A DNA stretch of 64,000 nt from positions 50,219 to 114,218 of the forward strand of contig JACKLO010000020.1 of the NCBI GenBank assembly GCA_024235915.1, in the 5' to 3' direction. The notes beneath the pieces were generated by a model that made no database searches, was not told where the DNA came from, and saw nothing but the letters and a program-made list of their open reading frames with translations. Both the position numbers and the translations under genes were made by a program. Position 1 is the stretch's first letter, and each line of letters opens with the position of its first letter. Below are positions 1-8,913 of this stretch, in pieces. This DNA comes from Burkholderiaceae bacterium (lineage in GTDB: Bacteria > Pseudomonadota > Gammaproteobacteria > Burkholderiales > Burkholderiaceae_C).

Positions 1-1489
1 GGAACGGCAGCAGGCCCTTCTTCACGTGCATCTTGCCGTACTCGGCGCAGCGCTGAAGCGTCGGGATCACCTTGCCCGGGTTCAATGTGCCCGCCGGGTC
101 GAAGGCCCGCTTGAGCGCGAACATGGCCTCACGTTCGGCCGGGCTGAACTGCACGCACATGCTGCTGAGCTTTTCCACGCCCACGCCATGCTCGCCGGTG
201 ACGGTGCCGCCCAGCGCGACGCTGGTTTCCAGGATGTCGGCGCCGAACAGTTCGCAGCGGTGGAGTTGATCGGGGTCGTTGGCGTCGAACAGGATCAGCG
301 GGTGCAGGTTGCCGTCGCCAGCGTGGAAGACGTTGGCGCAGCGCAGGCCGTATTTCTGCTCCATCTCTGCGATGGCGCGCAGGATGTCGGCCAGCCGCTT
401 GCGCGGAATGGTGCTGTCCATGCACATGTAGTCGGGGCTGATGCGGCCACTTGCGGGGAAGGCGTTCTTGCGCCCGCTCCAGAACTTCAGCCGCTGCGCC
501 TCGTCCTTGCTGACTTCCAGCCGCGTGGCGCCGCAGCCGGTCAGCACGTCCAGCATGCGCTGGATCTCCTCGGCCACCTCCTCCGGCGTGCCGTCGCTTT
601 CGCACAGCAGGATGGCCTCGGCCGTCAGGTCGTAGCCGGCCTTGACGAAGTCCTCCACCGCGGCGGTCATCGGCTTGTCCATCATCTCCAGCCCGGCGGG
701 GATGATGCCGTTGGCGATGATGGCGGCCACCGCGTCGCCGGCGCGTGTGATGTCGTCGAAGCTGGCCATGATGCAGCGCGCCAGGCGCGGCTTGGGCACC
801 AGCTTGACGGTGACCTCGGTGGTCACGGCCAGCATGCCCTCACTGCCGACCACCACGCTCAGCAGGTCCAGCCCGGGCGCGTCCAGCGCCGCTCCGCCAA
901 ACTCCACCGGTTCGCCCTCGACGGTGAAGCCGCGCACGCGCAGCACGTTGTGCAGCGTCAGCCCGTACTTCAGGCAGTGCACGCCACCGGAGTTCTCGGC
1001 CACGTTGCCGCCGATGGTGCAGGCGATCTGGCTGGATGGGTCGGGTGCGTAGTACAGCCCGTGCGGTGCCGCCGCCTCGCTGATGGCCAGGTTGCGCACG
1101 CCGCACTGCACGGTGGCGGTGCGCGCCAGCGGATCCACCTGCACGATCTTGTTGAACTTGGCCAGGCTGAGCGTGACGCCCAGCGCGTGCGGCAGCGCCC
1201 CGCCCGACAGCCCGGTGCCGGCGCCACGCGCCACCACCGGCAGCTGCAGCCCATGGCAGGCCTTGAGCACCGCGGCCACCTGGGCCTCGGTTTCCGGCAG
1301 CGCCACCAGCAGCGGGCGTTCGCGATAGGCCGTCAGGCCATCGCACTCGTAAGGGGTCGTGTCTTCGGGCTGCCAAAGCAGCGCGTGGGGCGGCAGCACG
1401 GCCGACAACGCGGCGACCGCCTCACGCTGACGCTCTGCACGTTGGGCACGGTCGGCGCCTGCGGAGCCGACGGATTCGGGCGCGTTCAT
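1..1489 (-). CDS. glcD: Glycolate oxidase FAD-binding subunit GlcD (3' end outside window)
   Basis: FAD-linked oxidase that with GlcE and GlcF oxidises glycolate to glyoxylate at the inner membrane. The translation from the ATG at 1489 gives 496 residues: an FAD-binding PCMH segment with GAGTGLSGG at about 89-97, a GGNVAENSGG stretch further on, the GEHGVG motif near the C-terminus, and the family tail NPGKVIPTLQRCAEYGKMH. The family length is about 499 residues, so only a few codons lie beyond base 1. A FIST gene lies 76 nt upstream in the same direction. glcE and glcF would be expected to the left of the window. A D-lactate or other 2-hydroxyacid dehydrogenase is the main alternative. Confidence 0.9.
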   Translation of the reverse strand, partial: MNAPESVGSAGADRAQRAERQREAVAALSAVLPPHALLWQPEDTTPYECDGLTAYRERPLLVALPETEAQVAAVLKACHGLQLPVVARGAGTGLSGGALPHALGVTLSLAKFNKIVQVDPLARTATVQCGVRNLAISEAAAPHGLYYAPDPSSQIACTIGGNVAENSGGVHCLKYGLTLHNVLRVRGFTVEGEPVEFGGAALDAPGLDLLSVVVGSEGMLAVTTEVTVKLVPKPRLARCIMASFDDITRAGDAVAAIIANGIIPAGLEMMDKPMTAAVEDFVKAGYDLTAEAILLCESDGTPEEVAEEIQRMLDVLTGCGATRLEVSKDEAQRLKFWSGRKNAFPASGRISPDYMCMDSTIPRKRLADILRAIAEMEQKYGLRCANVFHAGDGNLHPLILFDANDPDQLHRCELFGADILETSVALGGTVTGEHGVGVEKLSSMCVQFSPAEREAMFALKRAFDPAGTLNPGKVIPTLQRCAEYGKMHVKKGLLPF

Positions 1490-1565
1490 GGGCGGGACTG
1501 TAGCGGGTCGCGGCCCGGGTTACGCCGTGGTCGTGTCAAGGCGGTTGCGACCTGCCGGTGGGGAA

Positions 1566-2771
1566 TCAGCTGGCCGCCACGAACACCGTCAACACCCCCG
1601 TGTAGCCGTAAACGTGGTGCCGTGCGATCTCGCCGCCTGCAAAGAACCCGGCCAACGGCACATCACCCAGCGCATGCCGCAGCACCTGCAGTTCCGCCGA
1701 CGGCCCGCCGAAGTGCGGGCCGCCGCGGCCGGAGCAGCTGACGTAGATCGCACCCAGGATGCGCTGCGCCGGGTCCGCGGGCGGTGAGCCGGGCACGGTC
1801 TCCGCCGGCAGCGTCTCGGCCACCGCCTCGCGGATCTCGCTGCAGATGCGCACCAGGTCGCGCCGCGCCGCGGCCACGTCGCGCTGGCAGAAGGCCAGAC
1901 GCATGCCGGGTTCGACGAGGTCGGCCACGGCGAAGGCGCGGCGGCCCGGGTCCAGCCCGATCAGGTGGCGCACGCGAGTGTCGGTGCCGAACTGGCCGCC
2001 GCGGCCGATGAGGGCTTCGTCGGCTGCTGACAGGCCCACCAGCGTGGCCTGCAGCCTGGGCAGCACGGCGCGCGGGTTGTCCAGGTCGGCGATGCCCAGG
2101 TCGGCCAGCAGCAGCGGCAGGGCCGGCTGGCCGTCGAGCTCCAGCACCACGTGGCGGTCGGCGGCGGTGATGTGGCGCATCGGGCCCACGGGCTGGCTGC
2201 CCTGGGTGACGCGCGACAGCAGCGGCACGTCGGCGCCGAAGGCCACGCCGGACAGGCCGCCTTCCCAGACACCGTTGGCCAGCGTGACGGTGCGGCTGCG
2301 TGAGGCGGCCAGCCCGCCGAAGAGGTAGCCGCTGTCGGTGCGCTCGGCCAGTTCCTGGATCAGCTCGGCCACGTCGGGCGTGCCCGGGTCGGCATGCACC
2401 TGGGCCGCGAAGGCGCCAGGGCCGTCCAGCGGCTGCGCGCCGGAGAACACGCGGTAGCCGTGACGTGGCAGGGACGACAGCAGCAGCACCAGCGCCGGCT
2501 CGTCGAAGTACTCCACACCGCTGGCGGCCACGCCCACGCCCACGCAGCCCACCCAGTCGGTGCCGGGCCAGCGCTCGCGCAGGGCCGCCAGCAGGGCATC
2601 GGCCTGGGGCGCGTAGGCGTCGGTGAGGTAGCACCAGCCCAGGGTGGGCGCGGCCCCATCGCCAGCGTCGGCGCGGTGCGCGTCCAGCTGGGCGTCGACC
2701 TGGGCGGCGGCCATGGCAAAGGCCATGCGCCAATCCGGGTGCGACGCGTGGCCGCTGCAGAACGGGGCCAT
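1566..2771 (-). CDS. FIST N- and C-domain sensory protein
   Basis: 401-residue soluble protein with a FIST N domain (about 20-210, beginning GHASHPDWRMA) followed by a FIST C domain ending in the typical GVLTVFVAAS-like tail. FIST proteins are predicted small-ligand sensors, possibly for amino acids, and often occur with signalling enzymes. The ligand cannot be read from sequence. No transmembrane segment or output domain is visible, so it would act by protein contact. It lies 19 nt downstream of phaM in the same direction and may share its transcript. The Cys-containing stretch YVSCSGRGGPHFGGPS is the usual conserved part of the C domain. Confidence 0.85.
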   Translation of the reverse strand: MAPFCSGHASHPDWRMAFAMAAAQVDAQLDAHRADAGDGAAPTLGWCYLTDAYAPQADALLAALRERWPGTDWVGCVGVGVAASGVEYFDEPALVLLLSSLPRHGYRVFSGAQPLDGPGAFAAQVHADPGTPDVAELIQELAERTDSGYLFGGLAASRSRTVTLANGVWEGGLSGVAFGADVPLLSRVTQGSQPVGPMRHITAADRHVVLELDGQPALPLLLADLGIADLDNPRAVLPRLQATLVGLSAADEALIGRGGQFGTDTRVRHLIGLDPGRRAFAVADLVEPGMRLAFCQRDVAAARRDLVRICSEIREAVAETLPAETVPGSPPADPAQRILGAIYVSCSGRGGPHFGGPSAELQVLRHALGDVPLAGFFAGGEIARHHVYGYTGVLTVFVAAS

Positions 2772-2790
2772 GCGGTGCGCGCCCTGGCGG

Positions 2791-3378
2791 TCAGCGCCTC
2801 GTGCTGCGCGCGCGCGCTGGCTTCTTCTTCGAGGCGGCGGGGGTGGGCGCGGGTGCCGGGGCGGAGGCGCCCGCAGCGGCGGTGGCCGCGGCCGCCGCCG
2901 CCGAAGCGGCCGCCGGCAGGTCCTTCATCGCATTGGAGGCGATCTCGCCGAACTGCTGCGTCAAGGCGCCCCACCAGGCCATCGGGTCGACGCCCGGCGC
3001 GGCCGGTGCCGCGTCGGACTTGGCGGCGGCCTTTCGCGGGGCGGCAGGTGCTGCCGCGGGGGCGCTGGCCGCGGCCGGCGCCTTCATCGTCATCGCCTCG
3101 CGCAGCGCGTCCACTGGCACGTTCATGCCCTGCAGCGTGTTCAGCGTCATGCGCTGCACTTCCAGCGCCTGGATGGTGGCGCCGATCATCTTGGTGTTCT
3201 GCTCCAGCCAGAACTGCACGGTGCGCAGGTCGCGGATGCGCTTGTCGATCTCCTCCGGGTCGAGTGACGGCGCGATCCATTGGCCCATGCCGGGCAGGCT
3301 CTCGCCGGCGCCCTTGATCAGGCCCTGCAGGAAATCGAAACCGGGCATCAGGCGGGCAAAGCTCGCGGGGTCGGCCAT
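2791..3378 (-). CDS. phaM: PhaM-type polyhydroxyalkanoate granule regulator
   Basis: 195-residue protein with the PhaM N-terminal signature PGFDFLQGLIKGAG and a helical region (about 40-115). A long Ala/Pro-rich segment follows, ending in the basic tail KKKPARARSTRR. In Ralstonia, PhaM binds PHB synthase and DNA, so granules associate with the nucleoid and are shared between daughter cells. The basic tail here fits a DNA-binding role. The low-complexity alanine stretch (about 125-185) is normal for the family. It suggests that the organism stores polyhydroxybutyrate. FIST follows 19 nt downstream. Confidence 0.85.
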   Translation of the reverse strand: MADPASFARLMPGFDFLQGLIKGAGESLPGMGQWIAPSLDPEEIDKRIRDLRTVQFWLEQNTKMIGATIQALEVQRMTLNTLQGMNVPVDALREAMTMKAPAAASAPAAAPAAPRKAAAKSDAAPAAPGVDPMAWWGALTQQFGEIASNAMKDLPAAASAAAAAATAAAGASAPAPAPTPAASKKKPARARSTRR

Positions 3379-3471
3379 GTGGGGTGCTCCTGGCGTGGGT
3401 GGCGGGACCGGCCCATTGTGCGCGGTCCGCCCGGCCGGTCAACGAGTGTGCTGTGCCGGGTCAGCGCCAGG

Positions 3472-3954
3472 TCAGCGGGACGGCCCGTCGAAGGTGAGCC
3501 GGCCGTCCTGCTGCGTGAAGCGCAGCCGGCCCAGCACGTCCATGCCCAGCAGCGGCGAACGCAGGTCCGGCAGCACGGTCACACGCAGGCGCTGCACGGC
3601 GATGCCGCCTTCGAGCACCAGGTCCACCCGCGCCTCGTAGCCGGTGGCGATGCCACCGGCGGTGGCGGACTGCACGGCGCGTTCCGGCTCCAGCCCCAGT
3701 TGTTCGGCCAGCGGGCCGGGCAGGGCGGTGCGCGTGGCGCCGGTGTCCACCAGGAACTCCAGCGTCTTGCCGTTCACGCGGCCTGGCCAGTGGAAGTGGC
3801 CATCACCGTGGCGCTGCAGCACCAGGCCACTGCCCTCGATCAGCCAGCTGGTCTGCCGGCCCGCGGCCAGAAAGGCCTGCACGGCCAGGAAGAGCACCGT
3901 GCCGAGCACCAGCCAGACGGTGGCGATCTTCAGGCTGCGCGGCAGTTCCTTCAT
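3472..3954 (-). CDS. Retropepsin-like clan AA aspartic protease, membrane-anchored
   Basis: 160-residue protein with one N-terminal transmembrane helix (about 10-30) and a retropepsin-like domain. The catalytic motif is FLVDTGATRTALPG at about residues 65-78, followed by a flap region and a C-terminal LLGMDVLGRL segment typical of TIGR02281-type proteins. Such proteases are expected to work as dimers on the periplasmic side; the substrate is not known. Its ATG overlaps the stop of the upstream FAH-family gene by four bases (ATGA at 3951-3954), so the two are translationally coupled. Confidence 0.8.
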   Translation of the reverse strand: MKELPRSLKIATVWLVLGTVLFLAVQAFLAAGRQTSWLIEGSGLVLQRHGDGHFHWPGRVNGKTLEFLVDTGATRTALPGPLAEQLGLEPERAVQSATAGGIATGYEARVDLVLEGGIAVQRLRVTVLPDLRSPLLGMDVLGRLRFTQQDGRLTFDGPSR

Positions 3955-4940
3955 GCCGCAACGTCCATGCCGGCCACGGTCTGGGCGATGGCACCGAACA
4001 CGCTGAGCCCGTCCGCGCCCTTGACCTCGATGCGCACCGTGTCGCCGAAGGCCATGTAGGGTGTGCGGGGCTCACCGTGCTCGATGGTTTCCAGCGCACG
4101 CTTCTCGGCGATGCAGGCGTAGCCGGCCGCGGCGTCGGCGTTGCTGACCGTGCCACCGCCGACGATGCTGCCGGCACGCACGTTGCGCGTGCGCGCCAGG
4201 TGGGCCAGCAGCTGGCCGAAATGGAAGTGCATCTCGGCCGCGTCCAGCCGTGCCACCGGCTTGCCGTTCCAGGCCACGCTCACCGGCAGGTGCAGGCGGC
4301 CGCCCTGCCAGGCGTCGCCCAGCTCGTCGGGCGTCACCGCCACCGGGGCCCAGGCGGTGGCCGGCTTGCTCTGCACCAGGCCCAGCAGCTTGTCCAACTC
4401 CGCCGGCACCAGGTGGCGCAGCGTCCAGTCGTTGGCCAGCATCAGCAGGCGCACACCCTCCAGTGCGGTGGCCGGCGCCGCGCCCATGGGCAGGTCACCG
4501 GTGACGACGGCGATCTCGGCCTCGAAGTCGATCCCGGTCTCAGCGCTGGGGAAGACGGCGTCCTCGTTGGCGCCCAGGAAGTCGTCGCTGCCGCCCTGGT
4601 ACATGAGCGGGTCGCTGCGCAGGTTCTGCGGGATCTCGGCGCCACGGGCGTGCCAGACGCGTTCGGCGTGCGACAGGTAGGCCGAGCCGTCGGCCCACTG
4701 GAAGGCGCGCGGCAGTGGCGCCATGCACATCCGCGGGTCGAAGGCGAAGGCGTGGCGCGCCTTGCCGTGGTTGAGCGTGACCGACAGGTCCTGCAATTGC
4801 GGGCTGACGAAGTTCCAGTCGTCCAGCAGCTGCTGCATCCGGCTGGCGATCCCGGTGGCGTAGTGCGCCTGCGTGAGGTCGCGGGAGACGACGACGAGCT
4901 GGCCGTCGCGCGAGCCGTCGCGGTAGGTGGCGAGTTTCAT
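3951..4940 (-). CDS. Fumarylacetoacetate hydrolase family protein
   Basis: 329-residue enzyme of the FAH superfamily, starting MKLATYRDGSRDGQLVVVSRD. The metal-binding core includes GIDFEAEIAVVTGD, followed by the LANDWTLR segment and GGTVSNADAA. These enzymes cleave C-C bonds of acylpyruvates or beta-diketones in aromatic-compound catabolism, and its length and start resemble fumarylacetoacetase-type members of tyrosine degradation. The exact substrate is uncertain because no other homogentisate-pathway gene is present here. A -10-like CACAAT (4950-4955 on the minus strand) ends nine bases before the ATG, so the mRNA probably has almost no leader. The stop overlaps the start of the aspartic protease. 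Confidence 0.85.
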   Translation of the reverse strand: MKLATYRDGSRDGQLVVVSRDLTQAHYATGIASRMQQLLDDWNFVSPQLQDLSVTLNHGKARHAFAFDPRMCMAPLPRAFQWADGSAYLSHAERVWHARGAEIPQNLRSDPLMYQGGSDDFLGANEDAVFPSAETGIDFEAEIAVVTGDLPMGAAPATALEGVRLLMLANDWTLRHLVPAELDKLLGLVQSKPATAWAPVAVTPDELGDAWQGGRLHLPVSVAWNGKPVARLDAAEMHFHFGQLLAHLARTRNVRAGSIVGGGTVSNADAAAGYACIAEKRALETIEHGEPRTPYMAFGDTVRIEVKGADGLSVFGAIAQTVAGMDVAA

Positions 4941-5054
4941 GGTCGGCGTATTGTGGGGTCGGGTGCCGACAGCGGCTGGTGTGGCGCTGGGCAGCGCAGT
5001 GGCCGGCTTGAAAGATGCGCCCGGGCACCCATCTGCTGGACAAGGAGTGAACCC

Positions 5055-5324
5055 ATGCAGATGCTCTACCACTCGGACAGCTACGTCGTCGTGCGTTTCG
5101 ACGTGGCGGGGTCCGGCGACCCGGCGACACCGGCCCTGACCCGCGGGGGCTACGAGATCGTGGACCGCCGCGCCGGCCGCGAGATCTTCCTCGACGGCCT
5201 GCTGGCTGAACATTTCCGCCAGGGCGTGCAGGCGCTGGTGGACGGCGAACCCGACGAGGACGCCATGGATGCCTTCATCGGCCGCTGGACGGTGCTGGCC
5301 CAGCAGCCGCTGGCGCTGCACTGA
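5055..5324 (+). CDS. DUF3567 domain protein
   Basis: 89-residue protein matching the betaproteobacterial DUF3567 family as I remember it: MQMLYHSDSY at the start, the GGYEIVDRRAGREIFLDG block in the middle and a QQPLALH end. The function is unknown. A strong ribosome-binding site, AAGGAGTGA at 5042-5050, supports the ATG at 5055. It is transcribed divergently from the FAH gene, with about 115 bases between start codons, and stands alone as a single-gene unit. Confidence 0.85.
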   Translation: MQMLYHSDSYVVVRFDVAGSGDPATPALTRGGYEIVDRRAGREIFLDGLLAEHFRQGVQALVDGEPDEDAMDAFIGRWTVLAQQPLALH

Positions 5325-5531
5325 CGGGCCGCGGGGCGACCGATCGCACGGGCGGGCCGGGCCGCGTCGTTGCCCGTTCTGGCCGCCCGCCATGCCTGCC
5401 GTTTGGGCCCCTGTTTCTGGCCCCTGTTTCGGGCCTTCTGGTCAGCCCTCCGCCGCGCAACTTCGCACACCTGGCACGGCGCGTGACCTGGCTGGCCTCA
5501 AGTCTGCCCCGGGGCGGCCGATGGTGCCCGG

Positions 5532-7031
5532 ATGGATCCCGTGGTCAGCATGTCGGGCGGACCCGTTGCGCCAGGGAGCGTTGTGGTCGTGGTGGCGGTG
5601 GCTGCAGCGGTGGCCGCGGCCTTGGTGGCGCTGCTGCTCTGGCGCCGCCTGAGCCGGCTCAGCCGGCAGGTGGCCGACACGCAACCCGCCACGCGCGCCG
5701 TGGCGGCCGACACGCAGGCCGGGCTGGTGTCGATGGAGGCCTTCGAGCAGGCCCTGGAGCAGGCTGAGCTTCGGGCGCCCCCGGGCCCTGGCAGCCTGTG
5801 TGTGCTGACCGTGGACCTGGACGGCTTTGCGGCCGTCAACGACGACCTGGGCCATGCCGCCGCCGACGCCGTGCTGCTGCGCATGGCCCGGCGCCTGGCG
5901 GCCGTGGCGCCGGCCAGACTGGCGCTGAGCCGGCTGGGCGGTGACGAATTCGTGCTCGCGCTGGCCTGCCCGCTGGCGCAGGCGCAGGCGCTGGCGGCCC
6001 AGTTGCTGGTCGCGGTGCAGCAGCCGCTGGCCATGCCGGGTGGCGGCAATCTGGCGCTGCAGGCCTCCATTGGCATCGCGGCCTGGCCGCAGCACGGGGC
6101 GCGTGAGCGTCTGCTGGCGCAGGCCCAGGTGGCGCTGCGCACCGTCAAGCAAACCGGCGGCAACGCCTTTGCCGTCTTTGACCCGCAGATGTCGGTGGAC
6201 GAACGGGCGCAGGCGGCCCTGGTGGCGGCGTTGCGCTCGGCCGTGGTGCGGCGCCAGCTGGAGCTGTACTACCAGCCGAAGATCGACGCGCGCACGCTGC
6301 GGGTCACGGCGGCCGAGGCGCTGCTGCGCTGGCACCACCCGGAGCGTGGCATGGTCAGCCCGGCGGTCTTCATCCCGCTGGCCGAACGGCACGGGCTGAT
6401 CGGCGAGATCGGCAACTGGGTCATCGGCGAAGCCTGCCGGCAGGCCGGCGTCTGGCGTCAGCAAGGCCTGCGCATGCGCGTGGCGATCAACCTGTCGGCC
6501 TTCCAGATGCGCCAGGACGACCTGGTGGACCGCATCCAGGATGCGCTGGCTGCCAGCCAGCTGCAGCCGGGGCGCTTCACGGTGGAGATCACCGAGACCC
6601 TGGCGCTGGAGAACACGCAGGCCACGCAGCGCACCTTCGAGCGCCTGCGCGAGGCCGGGCTGCACGTGGCGATCGACGACTTCGGCGCCGGCCAGACCAG
6701 CCTGGCGTACCTGAAGAGCCTGCCGGCGTCGGAACTGAAGATGGACATGAGCTTTGTGCGCGACCTCGCCACCAACGGCGACGCCCGCAAGATTGCCGAC
6801 GCGGTGATCCGCCTGGCCCATGCGCTGGACAAACGTGTGGTGGCTGAAGGTGTGGAGACGCCCGAGCAGCGCGACCTGCTGGTGGCCATGGGCTGCGACG
6901 AGCTGCAGGGCTACCTGTTCGCGCGGCCGATGTCGGCGGCGGCCCTGGGCCTGTGGGCCATGGACGATGGCCCGGCCGCGCGCCCGGCGTTTGCCAACTC
7001 GCTGTTCCAGGACACGCAGCCAGCACCCTGA
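5532..7031 (+). CDS. GGDEF-EAL c-di-GMP turnover protein
   Basis: 499-residue membrane protein with one N-terminal transmembrane helix (about 17-38), a GGDEF domain (about 88-215) and an EAL domain (about 230-480). The GGDEF motif is intact (LGGDEFVLAL), but the RxxD inhibitory site that should precede it is absent (PARLAL in its place). The EAL domain keeps AEALLRW, the DDFGAGQTSL loop, KMDMSF and VVAEGVE, so phosphodiesterase activity is plausible. Diguanylate cyclase activity without product inhibition is also possible. A second c-di-GMP gene follows 139 bases downstream in the same direction, suggesting paired control. Confidence 0.9.
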   Translation: MDPVVSMSGGPVAPGSVVVVVAVAAAVAAALVALLLWRRLSRLSRQVADTQPATRAVAADTQAGLVSMEAFEQALEQAELRAPPGPGSLCVLTVDLDGFAAVNDDLGHAAADAVLLRMARRLAAVAPARLALSRLGGDEFVLALACPLAQAQALAAQLLVAVQQPLAMPGGGNLALQASIGIAAWPQHGARERLLAQAQVALRTVKQTGGNAFAVFDPQMSVDERAQAALVAALRSAVVRRQLELYYQPKIDARTLRVTAAEALLRWHHPERGMVSPAVFIPLAERHGLIGEIGNWVIGEACRQAGVWRQQGLRMRVAINLSAFQMRQDDLVDRIQDALAASQLQPGRFTVEITETLALENTQATQRTFERLREAGLHVAIDDFGAGQTSLAYLKSLPASELKMDMSFVRDLATNGDARKIADAVIRLAHALDKRVVAEGVETPEQRDLLVAMGCDELQGYLFARPMSAAALGLWAMDDGPAARPAFANSLFQDTQPAP

Positions 7032-7077
7032 GCGGCTGGCCCCGATGGGCTGAACCTGCAGCCCGGCGCGTGCGCCT

Positions 7078-7106
7078 GCCGATGTGAAAGTCGCATCGGC
7101 TAGCAT
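7078..7106 (+). promoter_or_regulatory. Small hairpin followed by a -10-like TAGCAT
   Basis: GCCGATG (7078-7084) and CATCGGC (7094-7100) can pair as a 7-bp stem with a 9-nt loop. The hexamer TAGCAT follows directly at 7101-7106, about 65 bases before the GTG start of the Cache-GGDEF gene. The hairpin could attenuate read-through from the GGDEF-EAL gene and the hexamer could be a weak -10. No convincing -35 was found. Confidence 0.3.
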
Positions 7107-7170
7107 CGACCGCACATCCAGAAGAAGCCCGCGACCCCGCCGTCGAAGCGCAGGGCGCCGGGCCATCACC

Positions 7171-8898
7171 GTGAATCCACTGGCCAAGCTCCCCCTGCGG
7201 GTCCTGCTGACCCTGCCCTACGTCGGCCTCGTCCTGGTGCTGGCGGCCATCGTCGGGCTGTTGTCGCTGCGCGCCGGGCAGGACGCCGTGGACACCTGGT
7301 CGGAACAGCTGCTGGTCGAAACGGTCAAACGCATCGAGCAGGCCGTGGACCGCCATGTGGCCGGCTCGGCGGCTGTACTGGAGGCGGCCTTTCCGCGCGG
7401 CGTGGCTGCGCCCGCCGACATCGACGCCGAGATGGCGGCGCTGCGCACCCGCTTCTGGCTGGCCACCTCGGTGCACCGCGAACCCAACAACTACGCCTAC
7501 TATGGCGACCGGCAGGGCCACTTCTTCGGGCTGTGGCGCCACGACGAACAGGCGGCCGAGCTGCGCCTGCGCCGCGATGGCCATGGCCCGCGCAGCATCC
7601 ATCGCTTCAGCGGCATCGCGGGTGACCTGGGGGCCCCGGAGGTGGAGAAGCGCATCTTCGACCCGCGGGAACGCCCCTGGTTCAAGGCCGGCGAATCCAA
7701 CGCCCTGCACACCTGGACCTCAATCTACATCGACTTCCGCACCGAGGCGCTGGTGGCCACGCGTGCACGCCGCGTGCTTGACGCGCAGGGCGCCTTCGCC
7801 GGCGTGGTGGCCACCGACCTGTCGCTGCAGCAGGTCAATGACTTCCTGCGCCGGCTCACGCTCAGCCCCAACGGCGTCGCGCTGGTCACCGAACCCGGCG
7901 GCCTGATGATCGGCGTGTCTCGCGGTGCCCACATGCGTGCCAGCCCCGACGGCCAGGCCCAGCGGCTGAATGCGGCGGACAGCGGCGATGCTTTCGTGGC
8001 GGCCACCTACGGGGCGGTGTCGGCCATGCTCGCAGTGTCGCCGGATGGCGAGGCCCGTGCCGCCGACTTCACGCTGCCCGACGGCCAGGTCGTGCAGGTG
8101 GGCTTCTCGCGCCTGCGCGACGATGCCGGGCTGGACTGGCAGGTGATGGTGGCCGTGCCGCGCGACGACTTCGTGCAGGGTGTGCAGGCCGGCTTCCGGC
8201 GCAGCCTGTGGTTGGGCATCGGTGCGGCCGGCGTCGTGACACTGTTGGGCCTGTGGATCCTGGCCACCATCACGCACGAACTGCGGCGCGTGGCCGACGC
8301 CGCCGGCCGGCTGGGCGAAGGTGCGCTGGACACGCCGCTGCAGAGCCCGCGGCGCGACGAACTGGGCCAGTTGGCGCGCAGCTTCGACGCCATGCGCTCG
8401 CGCCTGCTGACCGACCCGCTGACCGGCCTGGCCAACCGCACCGCGCTGCAGCGGCGCATCGAGCAGCGCCTGCAGCGGCATCGCCGCCACGACGACGGCG
8501 GGCCGTTCGCCCTGCTGTTCATCGACTTCAACCGCTTCAAGGCCATCAACGACCGTCATGGCCACGACGTGGGCGATGCCGTGCTGTGCGAAATGGCCGA
8601 CCGGCTGCGGGGCGCCGTGCGTGCGCAGGACCTGGTGGCCCGCTACGCCGGGGACGAGTTCGTGGTGCTGCTCGACGGCATCGGCGGGCGGGTGGACGCC
8701 GAAGCGGCGCGCCTGCACCTTGACCGGTTGCTGCGTGAGCCGCTGCAGTCGCTGCCGCCGGGTCGCGGCGACGAGGATCCTCCTGAGGGGGCGGCCATCG
8801 GTCTGGCGGTGTGCCCGGACGACGGGCGGGACGCCGACCAGCTGGTCCGCCATGCCGATGCCGACATGTACCGTCAGAAGCCGGCGGACGATCGCTGA
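7171..8898 (+). CDS. Cache-HAMP-GGDEF diguanylate cyclase
   Basis: 575-residue membrane-bound cyclase starting at a GTG (VNPLAKLPLRVLLTLPYVG). Order: transmembrane helix 1 (about 10-32), a large periplasmic double-Cache-like sensor region (about 35-340), helix 2 (about 347-370, GIGAAGVVTLLGLWIL), HAMP (about 370-420) and GGDEF (about 425-570). The signature is the active variant AGDEF (RYAGDEFVVLL), and an RxxD inhibitory site (RAQD) is present at the correct spacing, so feedback inhibition by c-di-GMP is expected. The upstream in-frame GTG at 7084 would add an Arg-rich extension and is less likely. The signal sensed is unknown. Confidence 0.85.
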   Translation: MNPLAKLPLRVLLTLPYVGLVLVLAAIVGLLSLRAGQDAVDTWSEQLLVETVKRIEQAVDRHVAGSAAVLEAAFPRGVAAPADIDAEMAALRTRFWLATSVHREPNNYAYYGDRQGHFFGLWRHDEQAAELRLRRDGHGPRSIHRFSGIAGDLGAPEVEKRIFDPRERPWFKAGESNALHTWTSIYIDFRTEALVATRARRVLDAQGAFAGVVATDLSLQQVNDFLRRLTLSPNGVALVTEPGGLMIGVSRGAHMRASPDGQAQRLNAADSGDAFVAATYGAVSAMLAVSPDGEARAADFTLPDGQVVQVGFSRLRDDAGLDWQVMVAVPRDDFVQGVQAGFRRSLWLGIGAAGVVTLLGLWILATITHELRRVADAAGRLGEGALDTPLQSPRRDELGQLARSFDAMRSRLLTDPLTGLANRTALQRRIEQRLQRHRRHDDGGPFALLFIDFNRFKAINDRHGHDVGDAVLCEMADRLRGAVRAQDLVARYAGDEFVVLLDGIGGRVDAEAARLHLDRLLREPLQSLPPGRGDEDPPEGAAIGLAVCPDDGRDADQLVRHADADMYRQKPADDR

Positions 8899-8902
8899 TC
8901 CC

Positions 8903-8913
8903 TACAATCGCGC
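8903..8913 (+). promoter_or_regulatory. -10 TACAAT five bases from an ATG: probable leaderless start
   Basis: TACAAT at 8903-8908 is a good -10 hexamer and ends five bases before the ATG at 8914. Transcription would start at or next to the A of the start codon, giving a leaderless mRNA. No clear -35 is visible 17 bases upstream, and no ribosome-binding site precedes the gene. Confidence 0.45.

Noticed and set aside
5403..5436. Tandem GGCCCCTGTTTC-like direct repeat before the GGDEF-EAL gene
   Set aside because: Only two copies of about 13 bases in GC-rich intergenic sequence, with no dyad or promoter relation; probably chance or slippage.
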